From positions 1 through 64,000 of the forward strand of contig QVIN01000003.1 in NCBI GenBank assembly GCA_003416985.1: a DNA stretch of 64,000 nucleotides, given 5' to 3'. Shown here in pieces: positions 27,600 to 36,690 of the stretch. Under the pieces are notes generated by a model. That model was given only the letters and a program-made list of their open reading frames with translations. It was not told the origin of the DNA and made no database searches. The first letter of the stretch is position 1; the number at the start of each line of letters is the position of its first letter. The stretch is from Duganella sp. BJB480. Lineage in GTDB: Bacteria; Pseudomonadota; Gammaproteobacteria; Burkholderiales; Burkholderiaceae_D. Position numbers and translations under genes: made by a program.

Positions 27600-27619
27600 C
27601 ACTGTACAAATACACAGTA
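27600..27619 (-). promoter_or_regulatory. LexA (SOS) box upstream of imuAB
   Basis: CACTGTACAAATACACAGTA matches the CTGT-N8-ACAG LexA consensus exactly, with near-symmetric flanks. It lies just upstream of imuA and is itself bracketed by CCGCAAA (27593-27599) and TTTGCGG (27623-27629). The divergent antiporter gene starts 94 bases away. Confidence 0.85.
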
Positions 27620-27712
27620 CTATTTGCGGCGGTTTTTGGCAAGGCCGATCTCTGTATCGTGCGCCCCATGCTGTACCATGTGGTTCAGGCAACCTAACAA
27701 TAAGGACATCCT

Positions 27713-28966
27713 TTGCAAACCATTCAACTGGTCGGCGCCATCCTGTTCGGACTGGCGCTGCTGCACACCTTCGCGGCCAAATCCTTTGAAGTCCTGTCGC
27801 ACCGCCACCCGCGCCACGCGGGCCTGTTCCACCTGCTGGGCGAGGTGGAGGTGGTGTTCGGCTTCTGGGCCTTCATCCTGATCGCCGCCATCGCGCTGCT
27901 GAGCGGGGGCGAGTCGGCCATCCATTACGCCGAGTCGCGCCAATACACCGAGCCGCTGTTCGTGTTCACCGTGATGGTGGTGGCCGCGTCGCGGCCGGTG
28001 CTGGACATCATGGAGCGCCTGCTGCTGGTGCTGGCCAAGCTGCTGCCGATGCGCGTCGAACTGGCGCTGGTGTGGTTCGGGCTGGCGCTGGTGCCGCTGA
28101 CCGGCTCGCTGATCACGGAGCCGGCCGCGATGACGCTGGCCGCGCTGATGCTGGCGCCGCTGGTGTTCCGCGACGGCATGCCGGAATGGCTGAAGTATGG
28201 CGCGCTGGGGGTACTGTTCGTCAACGTCTCGATCGGCGGCACGCTGACCGCCTACGCCGCGCCGCCGGTGCTGATGGTGGTCGGCACCTGGCAATGGGAC
28301 AGCGCCTTCATGGCCACGCACTTCGGCTGGAAGGCGGCCATCGCCGTGGTGATCAACGCGACCGCGATCACTTTCGTTCTGCGCAAGCATCTGCGGGCGC
28401 CAGCCGCGCCGACGGCCGAAGCCGCCGCGGCGCCGGCGGTGCCGTTGACGGTCACCGCCATCCACTTGGCCTTCCTGGCTGCGGTGGTGCTGCTGGGCCA
28501 TCATCCGGTGCTGTTCCTCGGCATCTTCATGCTGTTCCTGGGCTTCACGCAGGCTTACCAGCGCTACCAGAATCCGCTGATCATCAAGGAAGGCTTGCTG
28601 GTCGGCTTCTTCCTGGCCGGGCTGGTGGTACTGGGCGGCATGCAGCAATGGTGGTTACAGCCCATCGTCGAGAGTCTGCCGCCGGTGGCGCTGTTCTTCA
28701 GCGCGCTCGGCCTGACGGCGATCACCGACAACGCGGCGCTGACCTATCTCGGTTCGCTGATCCAGGGGATTTCGGCGCAGTCGCAATACATGCTGGTGGC
28801 CGGCGCGGTGGCCGGCGGCGGGCTGACGGTGATCGCCAACGCGCCCAATCCGGCCGGCGTGTCGCTGCTGCGGCGCGGCTTCCAGGATGAATCGATAGGC
28901 GCTATCGGCCTGCTGGCCGGCGCGCTGGCGCCGACGACTGTGGCTGCGCTGGCGTTTCTGCTGTAA
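27713..28966 (+). CDS. Putative Na+/H+ antiporter family membrane protein
   Basis: 417 residues with about 10-12 hydrophobic segments. It resembles the poorly characterised putative Na+/H+ antiporter family (Na_H_antiport_2 type). Features include H-L-L-G-E-V-E-V-V-F-G-F-W near residue 42, G-S-L-I-T-E-P-A-A-M-T near 132, and a mirrored A-I-T-D-N-A-A-L-T-Y-L-G near 338 with A-N-A-P-N-P-A-G near 380. The T-E-P/T-D-N-A pair suggests inverted repeats typical of ion transporters. The start is TTG with AAGGA six bases upstream. Ion specificity is not shown. The gene diverges from imuAB. Confidence 0.75.
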   Translation: MQTIQLVGAILFGLALLHTFAAKSFEVLSHRHPRHAGLFHLLGEVEVVFGFWAFILIAAIALLSGGESAIHYAESRQYTEPLFVFTVMVVAASRPVLDIMERLLLVLAKLLPMRVELALVWFGLALVPLTGSLITEPAAMTLAALMLAPLVFRDGMPEWLKYGALGVLFVNVSIGGTLTAYAAPPVLMVVGTWQWDSAFMATHFGWKAAIAVVINATAITFVLRKHLRAPAAPTAEAAAAPAVPLTVTAIHLAFLAAVVLLGHHPVLFLGIFMLFLGFTQAYQRYQNPLIIKEGLLVGFFLAGLVVLGGMQQWWLQPIVESLPPVALFFSALGLTAITDNAALTYLGSLIQGISAQSQYMLVAGAVAGGGLTVIANAPNPAGVSLLRRGFQDESIGAIGLLAGALAPTTVAALAFLL

Positions 28967-28969
28967 CGT

Positions 28970-30139
28970 CTACACGCGCCGGTGGCGTGAAAAAAATTCT
29001 AGCATCATTTTGCTGGCGTCCGGGCCGGCCTTGGCGTTGAAGGCCAGTGCGGGGTCGCCGCCGCTCCAGGCGTGCTCCAGGCCGGCGATCCGGGCGACGC
29101 GCAGCTGCAATTTTCTGCCTTCGTAGAAATCGTGCAGCTGGTGGGCGTTGTGGCGGCCGCCGCGTCTTTGCGGCTTGTGGGTGATCTTCGGCGCCTCGGA
29201 CAGGCGGTTCAGCAGCCGGCTTTGACGCGTCAGCTGCAGTTGGTTGACCGGACGGACCACTTGGTCGCCCTCCCCCTGGATCAGGATCGCCGGCATGCCG
29301 GGGAATTGGGGATGGCGCATCAGCACTTCGTGCGCGGCGCTGTCCATGCGGGTGGCGGCGCCGTGCTGCATCACGCCCAGCGCGCCGATGGTGTTGTGCC
29401 CCGCGCCGAAGACCGGGCCTGAATGCAGCCCAACGGCGGCGAACAGTTGCGGGTGGTTCAGCGCGACGATGTTGGCCATGCCGGCGCCGGCCGAGATGCC
29501 GGCGATGTAGATGCGCGAGCGGTCGATGGCGTATTGCGTCATCACCTTGCCGATCATGCCTACGATGGTGGGGACGTCGCCGCCGCCCTCCTGCGTGGCG
29601 CGGTCGTACCATTTCCAGCAGCGCTGCGCCTGCACGCTGACCAGCTGCTGCGGATAGAGCACGGCGTAGCCCATCTGCTCGGCCCATTGGTTCATGCGCG
29701 TGCCTTGTGCGAATTGGGTCGCGGTCTGGTGGCAGCCGTGCAGCATCACCAGCAGCGGCAGGCCTTTGCGTTGCGTGTCTTCAGGTGGATTGTTTGGCAG
29801 ATAGAGCCAGTAGCTCATGCGGCGCGTCGGTGTGGCGTAGTGCGATGCCAGCCACTTGCCCGGCGATGGCGGGACGTGTGTGGCGGCGGATGGAACGGTG
29901 CTGCGGCGGGCGGCGGCGCCAGGCGCGGCCGGCGTCGCGGCGCGCGCTCGCGGTGCGGTTGGCTTGGCGACCGGCTTGGCCGCTGGCTTGGCTGGCTTGG
30001 CGGCGGGCTTTCGTTTTCGTTTGGGCTTGGCGGCTGCGGGGGCGGCGAACAGCGCCGTCACGATCTTGCTGACGGTGCGGCTTTGACGCGTCCCAGAGCG
30101 GACCAAGCTGCGCAACAAACTGCTGGCGGATCTCTTCAT
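28970..30139 (-). CDS. PHB-depolymerase-family esterase with Lys/Ala/Pro-rich N-terminal region
   Basis: 389 residues. The catalytic domain (about 110-389) is an alpha/beta-hydrolase of the PHB depolymerase esterase group: L-V-M-L-H-G-C-H-Q-T near residue 130, the nucleophile G-I-S-A-G-A-G-M near 210, G-E-G-D-Q-V-V near 280 and G-L-E-H-A-W-S-G-G near 355. The first 110 residues are unusual: no clear signal peptide, a lysine-rich stretch (K-P-K-R-K-R-K-P) and repeated A-K-P-A units like histone H1 or phasin PhaF tails. AGGAG precedes the ATG. The substrate could be polyhydroxyalkanoate or a feruloyl-type ester. Confidence 0.82.
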   Translation of the reverse strand: MKRSASSLLRSLVRSGTRQSRTVSKIVTALFAAPAAAKPKRKRKPAAKPAKPAAKPVAKPTAPRARAATPAAPGAAARRSTVPSAATHVPPSPGKWLASHYATPTRRMSYWLYLPNNPPEDTQRKGLPLLVMLHGCHQTATQFAQGTRMNQWAEQMGYAVLYPQQLVSVQAQRCWKWYDRATQEGGGDVPTIVGMIGKVMTQYAIDRSRIYIAGISAGAGMANIVALNHPQLFAAVGLHSGPVFGAGHNTIGALGVMQHGAATRMDSAAHEVLMRHPQFPGMPAILIQGEGDQVVRPVNQLQLTRQSRLLNRLSEAPKITHKPQRRGGRHNAHQLHDFYEGRKLQLRVARIAGLEHAWSGGDPALAFNAKAGPDASKMMLEFFSRHRRV

Positions 30140-30216
30140 CGCGGTGTTCTCCTGTTGCGATAAAGTCTACTTGAAACCCGCTCCAGCCTGCGTGCGCCAG
30201 CGCGCATAACAGGTGC

Positions 30217-33200
30217 TTAGCGCTGCATCGACTCCCATACTTTCTGCAGACGCTTGACCGATACCGGCATCGGCGTACGCAGCTCCTGCGCGAACAGGGA
30301 CACGCGCAACTCCTCCAGCATCCAGCGGAATTCCACCATCTTCGGATCGGTGTTCTTGCCGGCCGATTTGTCCTTGTTGGCGCGCTGGTACAGCATCGCG
30401 GCCTGCTGCCATTCGGCCATCAGCTTGGCGTCGCGCGCGGGGTCGCCGCGCAGCTTCTCGATACGCACGTTCATCGCCTTCAGGTAGCGCGGGAAGTGCG
30501 ACAACTGGCTGTACTCGTTCTCCGACAGGAAGCGCTTGTTGACCAATCCCTGCAACTGCGACTGCATGTCGGCCGCCGCCTGCGCGGGCAGCCCTTGCAG
30601 GCGCTTCGGCAGGCCGTGGAACTCGGTCAGCACTTGCGACAGCAAACGCGCGATCTCGTTCACCAGCAGCACCAGGCGCGATTTGCCTTCGTCCTTGCGC
30701 TTGGCGAAACTGGTCGCGTCGATCGGCAGCGGATCCTGCAGGCAGGCGATGTCCAACGCCTTGTTGATGATCTGTTCGCGCAGCTCTTCCTGCGTGCCCA
30801 TGCTCATGAACTGCATGCCCATCTGCTGCAGGCCGGGGATGCTCTTTTCGATGAACTTGATCTGGTCCTTCATCTGCAACGCGAACAGGCGGCGCAGGCC
30901 GATGCGGTGCGTGCGCGCCGCCACGGTCGGATCGTCGAACACTTCCAAATCGCAGTGCGTGCCCTTGTCCACCAGCGCCGGGAAGCCGATCAGCGTCAGC
31001 TTGCCTTGCGCGATTTCCAGCAGCTCCGGCAGCTCGCCGAAGGTCCACGAGGTCAGGCCGGTCAGCGTGATGCCGCTGGTGGCCGTCGGCGCGGCGGCGG
31101 GCGCCGATGACGCGCCCTTGCCTTGCGCCGCAGTTGGCGCACCGGCTTTCGCCGACGCGGACGGCGCCGCGCTGCCGCTCGTTCCCAGCGCGCGCATGCT
31201 CACGCCCTGCCCGCCCGACGACTCGGCCATCTTCTGGAAGCTCTCGCGCGCCTGCGTGCCGAATTCCGCCTGCAGAGTGGCCAGGTTGCGGCCCATCTCC
31301 AGCTGGCGTCCGTGCTCGTCGATCACCTTGAAGTTCATGAAGTGGTGGGCCGGCAGCGTCTCCGGCTTGAAGTCGCTGGTCAGCACCGAGATCGTGATCT
31401 GCGCTCGGATGTCGGCGATGATCGCGTCGATCAGGTCTCCCCGGCCGAACACGCCCGCTTCGTGCACACGTTCGCAGAACTTGGCCGCGTAGTCCGGCAG
31501 CGGCACGCAATGGCGGCGCAGCTTCTGCGGCAGGGATTTGAGCAGCAGGTGCACCTTCTCCTTCAACATGCCCGGCACCAGCCACTCGCAGCGCTCGCGC
31601 GGCAGCTGGTTCAAGGCGTACAGCGGTACCGCCATGGTCACGCCATCGCGCACGCTGCCCGGTTCGAAGTGGTAGGTCAGCTGCATCTCCAGCCCCGTCA
31701 CCGACATCATCTTCGGGAACAGGTCGGTGGTCACGCCGGCCGCTTCGTGGCGCATCAATTCGTCACGGTTCAGGTACAGCAGCTTGGGCTCGGCGGCCGT
31801 CGCATCCTTGTGCCACTTCTCGAAGCCGGCGCCGTTGACCACGTCGGCCGGTATCAGCTTGTCGTAGAAGGCGGCGATCAGTTCATCGTCCACCAGCACG
31901 TCGAGACGGCGCGACTTGTGCTCAAGGTTTTCGATTTCCTTGATCAGCTTATGGTTGTGCGCGAAGAACGGCGCGCGCGTTTCGTAGTCGCCGCCGACCA
32001 GCGCGTCGCGGATGAAGATCTCGCGCGCCTCCACCGGGTTGAACAAGCCGTAGTTGATGCGGCGCTGGCTGTACACCACCAGCCCATACAGCGTGGCGCG
32101 TTCGGACGCGCTAACCTGCGCGGATTTCTTCTCCCAGCGCGGCTCGCCCCACGATTTCTTCAGCAGATGCCCGCCGACCTTCTCCAGCCATTCCGGCTGG
32201 ATCTGCGCCACGCAGCGCGCGTACAGGCGCGTGGTGTCGACCAGCTCCGCCGCCATGATCCACTTGCCCGGCTTCTTCAGCAGCGAGGAGCCCGGCCAGA
32301 TATTGAACTTGATGCCGCGCGCGCCCAGGTAGCCGGCGCCCGGCTCGTCTTCGCTCTTGAAGCCGATGTTACCCAGCAGGCCGGTGAGCAGCGCCAGGTG
32401 CAGGTTCTCGTACGTGGCCGGCGTGTCGTTGATGCGCCAGCCCTGCTCCTTGACGATGGTCAGCAACTGCGAGTGCACGTCGCGCCACTCGCGCAGCCGC
32501 AGTTGCGACAGGAAGTTGGTGCGGCAGTTGTCCATCAGCTGGCGGTTGGTCTTCTTGTGCTCAATCGCGTTTTCGAACCACTTCCAGATCTTGATATAAC
32601 TGAGGAACTCAGACTTCTCGTCGGCGAACTTCTTGTGCGCCTCGTCGGCGGCCTGCTGGTGCTCCATCGGCCGGTCGCGCGGGTCCTGCACCGACAGCGC
32701 GGAGGCGATGATCAGCATCTCGTCCAGGCAGACGTTGTCCAGCGCGGCCAGGATCATGCGGCCCACGCGCGGGTCCAGCGGCAGCTTGGCGAGCTTCTTG
32801 CCCAGTGGCGTGACCTGGTTGTATTCGTCGACCGCGCCCAGTTCCTGCAGCAGCTGGTAGCCGTCGGCGATGGCGCGCGCCAGCGGCGGTTCGATGAACG
32901 GGAAGGTCTCCACGTCCGTCAGGTGCAGGGACTTCATGCGCAGGATGACCGACGCCAGCGACGAGCGCAGAATCTCCGGCTCGGTGAACTTGGGCCGCTG
33001 CAGGAAGTCCTGCTCTTCGTACAGGCGGATGCAGACGCCGTCGGCCACGCGGCCGCATCGGCCGGCGCGCTGGTTGGCGGCCGATTGCGCGATCGGTTCA
33101 ATCTGCAGCTGCTCGACCTTGTTGCGGTAGCTGTAGCGCTTCACGCGCGCCAGGCCGGCGTCCACCACGTAGCGGATGCCCGGCACGGTCAGAGAGGTTT

Positions 33201-34527
33201 CGGCGACGTTGGTGGCCAGGACGATGCGGCGCGCGTTGGTCAGCTTGAACACGCGCTCCTGCTCCTCGGCCGACAGGCGGGCGAACAGCGGCAGGATCTC
33301 CACATGCGGCGGATGGTGCTTGCGCAGGGCTTCGGCGGCGTCGCGGATTTCGCGCTCGCCGGGCAGGAACACCAGCACGTCGCCCGAGCCGAGGCGCGAC
33401 AGTTCGTCGACGCCGTCGACCACGGCGTCCATCAGGTCGCGCTTTTCGCGGGCGGCGGCGGTGCGCTGGCCTTTGCCTTCGGCGTTGGCCACGGCGGGAT
33501 TGACGATGTCGCTTTCGATCGGGCGGTAGCGCACTTCCACCTTGTACAGGCGGCCCGAGACTTCGATCACCGGCGCCGGTTTCTCCGGCGTGCCGAAGTG
33601 GCGCGAGAAGCGCTCGGCGTCGATGGTCGCGGAGGTGATGATCACCTTCAGGTCCGGGCGGCGCGGCAGCAGCTGCTTCAGGTAGCCGAGCAGGAAGTCG
33701 ATGTTCAGGCTGCGCTCGTGCGCTTCATCGATGATGATGGTGTCGTAGTTCTTCAGCAGCGGGTCGGTCTGCGTTTCGGCCAGCAGGATACCGTCGGTCA
33801 TCAGCTTGACCGAGGCGCCCTTGGTCAGCGTGTCGGCGAAGCGGACCTTGAAGCCGACCGTGACGCCCAGCGGCGTGCCCAGCTCCTGCGCGATGCGCTT
33901 GGCGGTGGACGAGGCGGCGATGCGGCGCGGTTGCGTGTGGCCGATCAGGCCTTTCTGGCCTCGGCCCAGTTCCAGGCAGATCTTCGGCAACTGGGTGGTC
34001 TTGCCGGAGCCGGTCTCGCCGGAGACGATGATGACCTGGTGGCCTTGCAGCGCTTCGGCGATTTCGTGGCGGCGGCCGGAGACTGGCAGGTCTTCAGGAT
34101 AGGTGATCGGCGGCAGCGGGTTGCGGAAGGCGCGTTCGGCGTCGCGGGCGGCCTGCTCCTCGGGCGTCAGGCGCGGCCGGGGCTCGCGGCGCGGCGGCGC
34201 GATCAGTCCGCCCTCGCCATCGGGCAGCGGCGCGCGGGCCTGGCGTGGCTGTTCGCCAGCGGGACGCGGACCACGGCCTGGCTGCGACGGCTGCCCATCG
34301 GCGCGCGGAGCACGCGACGACTCACCGGCCGGGCGCGGGCCACGGCCTGGCTGCGCCGGCGCACCGGCCGCACGCGGTTCGCCGCTACGCGGGCGCGCCT
34401 CCCCTTGCGGGCGTGGCTGGCCCTGCCCCGGGCGGACGTTGGGCGCTTGTGGTGCGCGGGAGGGGGCGTTCTGCGTGCTGGCGGGCGCGCCGGACGCGCC
34501 TTTGGACTTGTTGCTGGCTTCTGACAT
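30217..34527 (-). CDS. hrpA: ATP-dependent RNA helicase HrpA
   Basis: 1436 residues, longer than the roughly 1300 of E. coli HrpA because of a disordered N-terminal region of about 140 residues rich in R, P and G, with a repeated P-G-R-G-P-R-P-A-G-E unit. The DEAH-box motor follows: Walker A G-E-T-G-S-G-K-T-T near residue 170, D-E-A-H near 270, S-A-T near 305 and the Q-R-A-G-R-C-G-R motif near 490. The ratchet/OB regions and the large C-terminal HrpA domain are present. HrpA unwinds RNA and is linked to ribosome rescue on stalled mRNA. It diverges from argA. Confidence 0.95.
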   Translation of the reverse strand: MSEASNKSKGASGAPASTQNAPSRAPQAPNVRPGQGQPRPQGEARPRSGEPRAAGAPAQPGRGPRPAGESSRAPRADGQPSQPGRGPRPAGEQPRQARAPLPDGEGGLIAPPRREPRPRLTPEEQAARDAERAFRNPLPPITYPEDLPVSGRRHEIAEALQGHQVIIVSGETGSGKTTQLPKICLELGRGQKGLIGHTQPRRIAASSTAKRIAQELGTPLGVTVGFKVRFADTLTKGASVKLMTDGILLAETQTDPLLKNYDTIIIDEAHERSLNIDFLLGYLKQLLPRRPDLKVIITSATIDAERFSRHFGTPEKPAPVIEVSGRLYKVEVRYRPIESDIVNPAVANAEGKGQRTAAAREKRDLMDAVVDGVDELSRLGSGDVLVFLPGEREIRDAAEALRKHHPPHVEILPLFARLSAEEQERVFKLTNARRIVLATNVAETSLTVPGIRYVVDAGLARVKRYSYRNKVEQLQIEPIAQSAANQRAGRCGRVADGVCIRLYEEQDFLQRPKFTEPEILRSSLASVILRMKSLHLTDVETFPFIEPPLARAIADGYQLLQELGAVDEYNQVTPLGKKLAKLPLDPRVGRMILAALDNVCLDEMLIIASALSVQDPRDRPMEHQQAADEAHKKFADEKSEFLSYIKIWKWFENAIEHKKTNRQLMDNCRTNFLSQLRLREWRDVHSQLLTIVKEQGWRINDTPATYENLHLALLTGLLGNIGFKSEDEPGAGYLGARGIKFNIWPGSSLLKKPGKWIMAAELVDTTRLYARCVAQIQPEWLEKVGGHLLKKSWGEPRWEKKSAQVSASERATLYGLVVYSQRRINYGLFNPVEAREIFIRDALVGGDYETRAPFFAHNHKLIKEIENLEHKSRRLDVLVDDELIAAFYDKLIPADVVNGAGFEKWHKDATAAEPKLLYLNRDELMRHEAAGVTTDLFPKMMSVTGLEMQLTYHFEPGSVRDGVTMAVPLYALNQLPRERCEWLVPGMLKEKVHLLLKSLPQKLRRHCVPLPDYAAKFCERVHEAGVFGRGDLIDAIIADIRAQITISVLTSDFKPETLPAHHFMNFKVIDEHGRQLEMGRNLATLQAEFGTQARESFQKMAESSGGQGVSMRALGTSGSAAPSASAKAGAPTAAQGKGASSAPAAAPTATSGITLTGLTSWTFGELPELLEIAQGKLTLIGFPALVDKGTHCDLEVFDDPTVAARTHRIGLRRLFALQMKDQIKFIEKSIPGLQQMGMQFMSMGTQEELREQIINKALDIACLQDPLPIDATSFAKRKDEGKSRLVLLVNEIARLLSQVLTEFHGLPKRLQGLPAQAAADMQSQLQGLVNKRFLSENEYSQLSHFPRYLKAMNVRIEKLRGDPARDAKLMAEWQQAAMLYQRANKDKSAGKNTDPKMVEFRWMLEELRVSLFAQELRTPMPVSVKRLQKVWESMQR

Positions 34528-34569
34528 TGTTTTTTACAAAGGTTTTGGCGCGGAAGTCGCGCACCGAAT

Positions 34570-34575
34570 TATAAT
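34570..34575 (+). promoter_or_regulatory. Consensus -10 element immediately before argA
   Basis: TATAAT lies eight bases upstream of the ATG at 34583. No good ribosome binding site is present between them. If used, transcription would begin at or next to the start codon, giving a leaderless message. No strong -35 is visible at the ideal distance. Confidence 0.4.
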
Positions 34576-34582
34576 GCGCCTA

Positions 34583-35893
34583 ATGGAAAACCCTACCCAA
34601 TTCGTCCAATGGCTGCGCTCAGTCGCGCCGTACATCCACGCCTTCCGTGGCAAGACCTTCGTGGTCGCCTTCCCTGGTGAACTCGTGAGCGCCGGCGCGC
34701 TGCAGGTGCTGGCGCACGATTTGTCGCTGCTGCACGCGCTCGACATCAACGTCACCGTGGTCTACGGCTCGCGCCCGCAGGTGGCCGAGCAGCTGGCCCT
34801 GCGCAACGTCGAGGGCCGCTTCCACAACGGCCTGCGCATCACCGACACCGCCGCCATGGAGTGCGCCAAGGAGGCCGCCGGCGAGCTGCGCCTGGACATC
34901 GAGGCCGCCTTCAGCCAGGGCCTGCCCAACACGCCGATGTCGCACGCGGCGATCCGCATCATCTCCGGCAACTTCATCACCGCCCGTCCGCTGGGCGTGA
35001 TCGACGGCGTCGACCTGGAGCTGACCGGCATCACCCGCAAGGTCGACGCCGAAACGATCCACTCCATCCTCGGCTCGGACGGCCTGGTGCTGCTGTCGCC
35101 GCTGGGCTTCTCGCCCACCGGCGAGGCCTTCAACCTGACCATGGAGGACGTGGCCTGCAGCACCGCCATCGCCCTGCACGCCGACAAGCTGATCTTCATC
35201 ACCGAGACCGGCATGATGACCGACGCCGGCGGCGCCGAGATCCGCGAGCTGTCCTCGCACCAGGCCGAGGCCGTGCTGCAGGCCGGCTTCCTGCCGGATT
35301 CCACCGCCTTCTACCTGAAGCACTGCGTCAAGGCCTGCAACAACGGCGTCGAGCGCTCGCACATCGTCTCGTTCGACATGGACGGCTCGGCGCTGCTGGA
35401 GCTGTTCACCCACGACGGCGTGGGCACCATGATCTCGCACGAGAACCTGGAGTCGCTGCGCCAGGCCACCATCGAGGACGTCGGCGGCATCATCAAGCTG
35501 ATCGAGCCGCTCGAGGCGGACGGCACGCTGGTCAAGCGCGGCCGCGAGCTGATCGAGCGCGAGATCGACTACTTCTCCGTCATCGACCACGACGGCGTGA
35601 TCTTCGGCTGCGCCGCGCTGTACCCGTTCCCGGAACAGAAGATGGCGGAAATGGCCTGCCTGACCGTCAACCCCGAGGTCCAGGCCCAGGGCGACGGCGA
35701 GCGCATCCTCAAGCACATGGAGAACCGCGCGCGCGCCATCGGCATCCAGAAGCTGTTCGTGCTGACCACCCGCACCTCGCACTGGTTCCAGAAGCGCGGC
35801 TTCGTGCCGGCCACGGTGGACGCCCTGCCGAAGGACCGCCAGCGCATGTATAACTGGCAGCGCAAATCCCAGGTTTTGATTAAAACCTTATAA
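34583..35893 (+). CDS. argA: N-acetylglutamate synthase (amino-acid N-acetyltransferase)
   Basis: 436 residues, close to E. coli ArgA (443). It catalyses the first step of arginine synthesis, glutamate plus acetyl-CoA. The N-terminal amino-acid-kinase fold (about 1-290) begins [19 protein letters not shown] and is followed by a GNAT acetyltransferase domain (about 295-436). The latter has [21 protein letters not shown] and [10 protein letters not shown]. An ATG three codons upstream (34574) overlaps the TATAAT box, so I favour 34583. It is followed by yggX with a 34-base gap. Confidence 0.95.
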   Translation: MENPTQFVQWLRSVAPYIHAFRGKTFVVAFPGELVSAGALQVLAHDLSLLHALDINVTVVYGSRPQVAEQLALRNVEGRFHNGLRITDTAAMECAKEAAGELRLDIEAAFSQGLPNTPMSHAAIRIISGNFITARPLGVIDGVDLELTGITRKVDAETIHSILGSDGLVLLSPLGFSPTGEAFNLTMEDVACSTAIALHADKLIFITETGMMTDAGGAEIRELSSHQAEAVLQAGFLPDSTAFYLKHCVKACNNGVERSHIVSFDMDGSALLELFTHDGVGTMISHENLESLRQATIEDVGGIIKLIEPLEADGTLVKRGRELIEREIDYFSVIDHDGVIFGCAALYPFPEQKMAEMACLTVNPEVQAQGDGERILKHMENRARAIGIQKLFVLTTRTSHWFQKRGFVPATVDALPKDRQRMYNWQRKSQVLIKTL

Positions 35894-35927
35894 TCACGTT
35901 TTACCTACCGCTTTAGGAGCAACACAG

Positions 35928-36200
35928 ATGGCCCGCACCGTTCAATGCATCAAACTCAACAAGGAAGCCGAGGGTTTGGACTTTCCACCGTATCCGGGTG
36001 AACTGGGTAAGAAGATCTATGAATCGGTTTCCAAGGAAGCCTGGGCGGCCTGGCTGAAGCACCAGACCATGCTGGTCAACGAGAACCGCCTGAATCTGGC
36101 CGACCAGCGCGCCCGCAAATACCTGGCCACGCAGATGGAGAAACACTTCTTCGGCGACGGCGCCGACGCGGCCCAGGGCTACGTGCCGCCGGCCGAATAA
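35928..36200 (+). CDS. yggX: Probable Fe(2+)-trafficking protein YggX
   Basis: 90 residues, the standard length. It begins [10 protein letters not shown] with the conserved cysteine at residue 7, then [10 protein letters not shown] and [15 protein letters not shown]. It protects iron-sulfur enzymes from oxidants in enterics. TAGGAGC precedes the ATG. It is closely spaced behind argA and could be cotranscribed with it. Confidence 0.95.
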   Translation: MARTVQCIKLNKEAEGLDFPPYPGELGKKIYESVSKEAWAAWLKHQTMLVNENRLNLADQRARKYLATQMEKHFFGDGADAAQGYVPPAE

Positions 36201-36209
36201 GGTTGGAAC

Positions 36210-36231
36210 GCCGGCGGCGCCCGCCGCCGGC
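36210..36231. terminator. Hairpin between convergent yggX and lipoprotein genes
   Basis: Ten-bp perfect arms (36210-36219 / 36222-36231) with a two-base loop. It is very GC-rich and has no T-run in either direction, so factor-independent termination is uncertain. Confidence 0.45.
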
Positions 36232-36237
36232 ATGGAT

Positions 36238-36600
36238 TTACATCGCTTTACACTGCTTCAGTTCGCATCTTGCCATGAAAACTTTGCCGTTTTCGCAAGT
36301 CATGCGGTACACCTCGACCGGTCCCGGTTCGCTCACCAATCCCGCGCCCCAGCCGCCCGTGCAGCCCTGCTGCTTGCCCAGCTTCTCCACCGTCGCCGAC
36401 GAGACGCCGGCGCGGAATGGCACTTTCTGGATTTCCACGCCGTCCACATAGGCCAGCGGCGTGCCGTCGTCGGCCGTGGTGCGCGGCGCCGGCTGGCGCG
36501 GCGCGGGCGCTTCGTCGCGCGGCTTGCCCAGCGACGGCAGCCAGGAACAGGCACTCAGCGTAGCCGCGCAGGACAAGACCAAGATAAGGGATCGTTTCAT
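36238..36600 (-). CDS. Hypothetical lipoprotein
   Basis: 120 residues. A lipobox (L-S-A-C, cysteine at 18) follows a short signal sequence. A proline-rich linker precedes a small domain of about 65 residues with four cysteines (G-C-T-G-G-W-G, M-T-C-E-N-G-K, R-C-E-L-K-Q-C), probably two disulfides. The family is not recognised. It is probably an envelope protein. It reads away from rpiA and is separated from it by a REP-like palindrome. Confidence 0.7.
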   Translation of the reverse strand: MKRSLILVLSCAATLSACSWLPSLGKPRDEAPAPRQPAPRTTADDGTPLAYVDGVEIQKVPFRAGVSSATVEKLGKQQGCTGGWGAGLVSEPGPVEVYRMTCENGKVFMARCELKQCKAM

Positions 36601-36624
36601 GGGTCATCCGAAAAAGTGAACGAT

Positions 36625-36685
36625 GTCGTTCCCGCGCAGGCGGGAACCCATGCTGAGTATGGATTCCCGCCTGCGCGGGAATGAC
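36625..36685. repeat. REP-like palindrome between the lipoprotein and rpiA genes
   Basis: Two 27-base arms (36625-36651 and 36659-36685) form an imperfect inverted repeat around seven bases. Each arm contains a nested GGGAA / TTCCC dyad with core TTCCCGC...GCGGGAA. This layout is typical of dispersed extragenic palindromes in proteobacteria. It is the only copy in the window and lies just past the rpiA stop. Confidence 0.75.
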
Positions 36686-36690
36686 TGCGC

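Noticed and set aside
31123..34524. 1133-codon plus-strand frame opposite hrpA
   Set aside because: Shadow of the helicase gene, with a low-complexity R/Q/V/H-rich product and no ribosome site.
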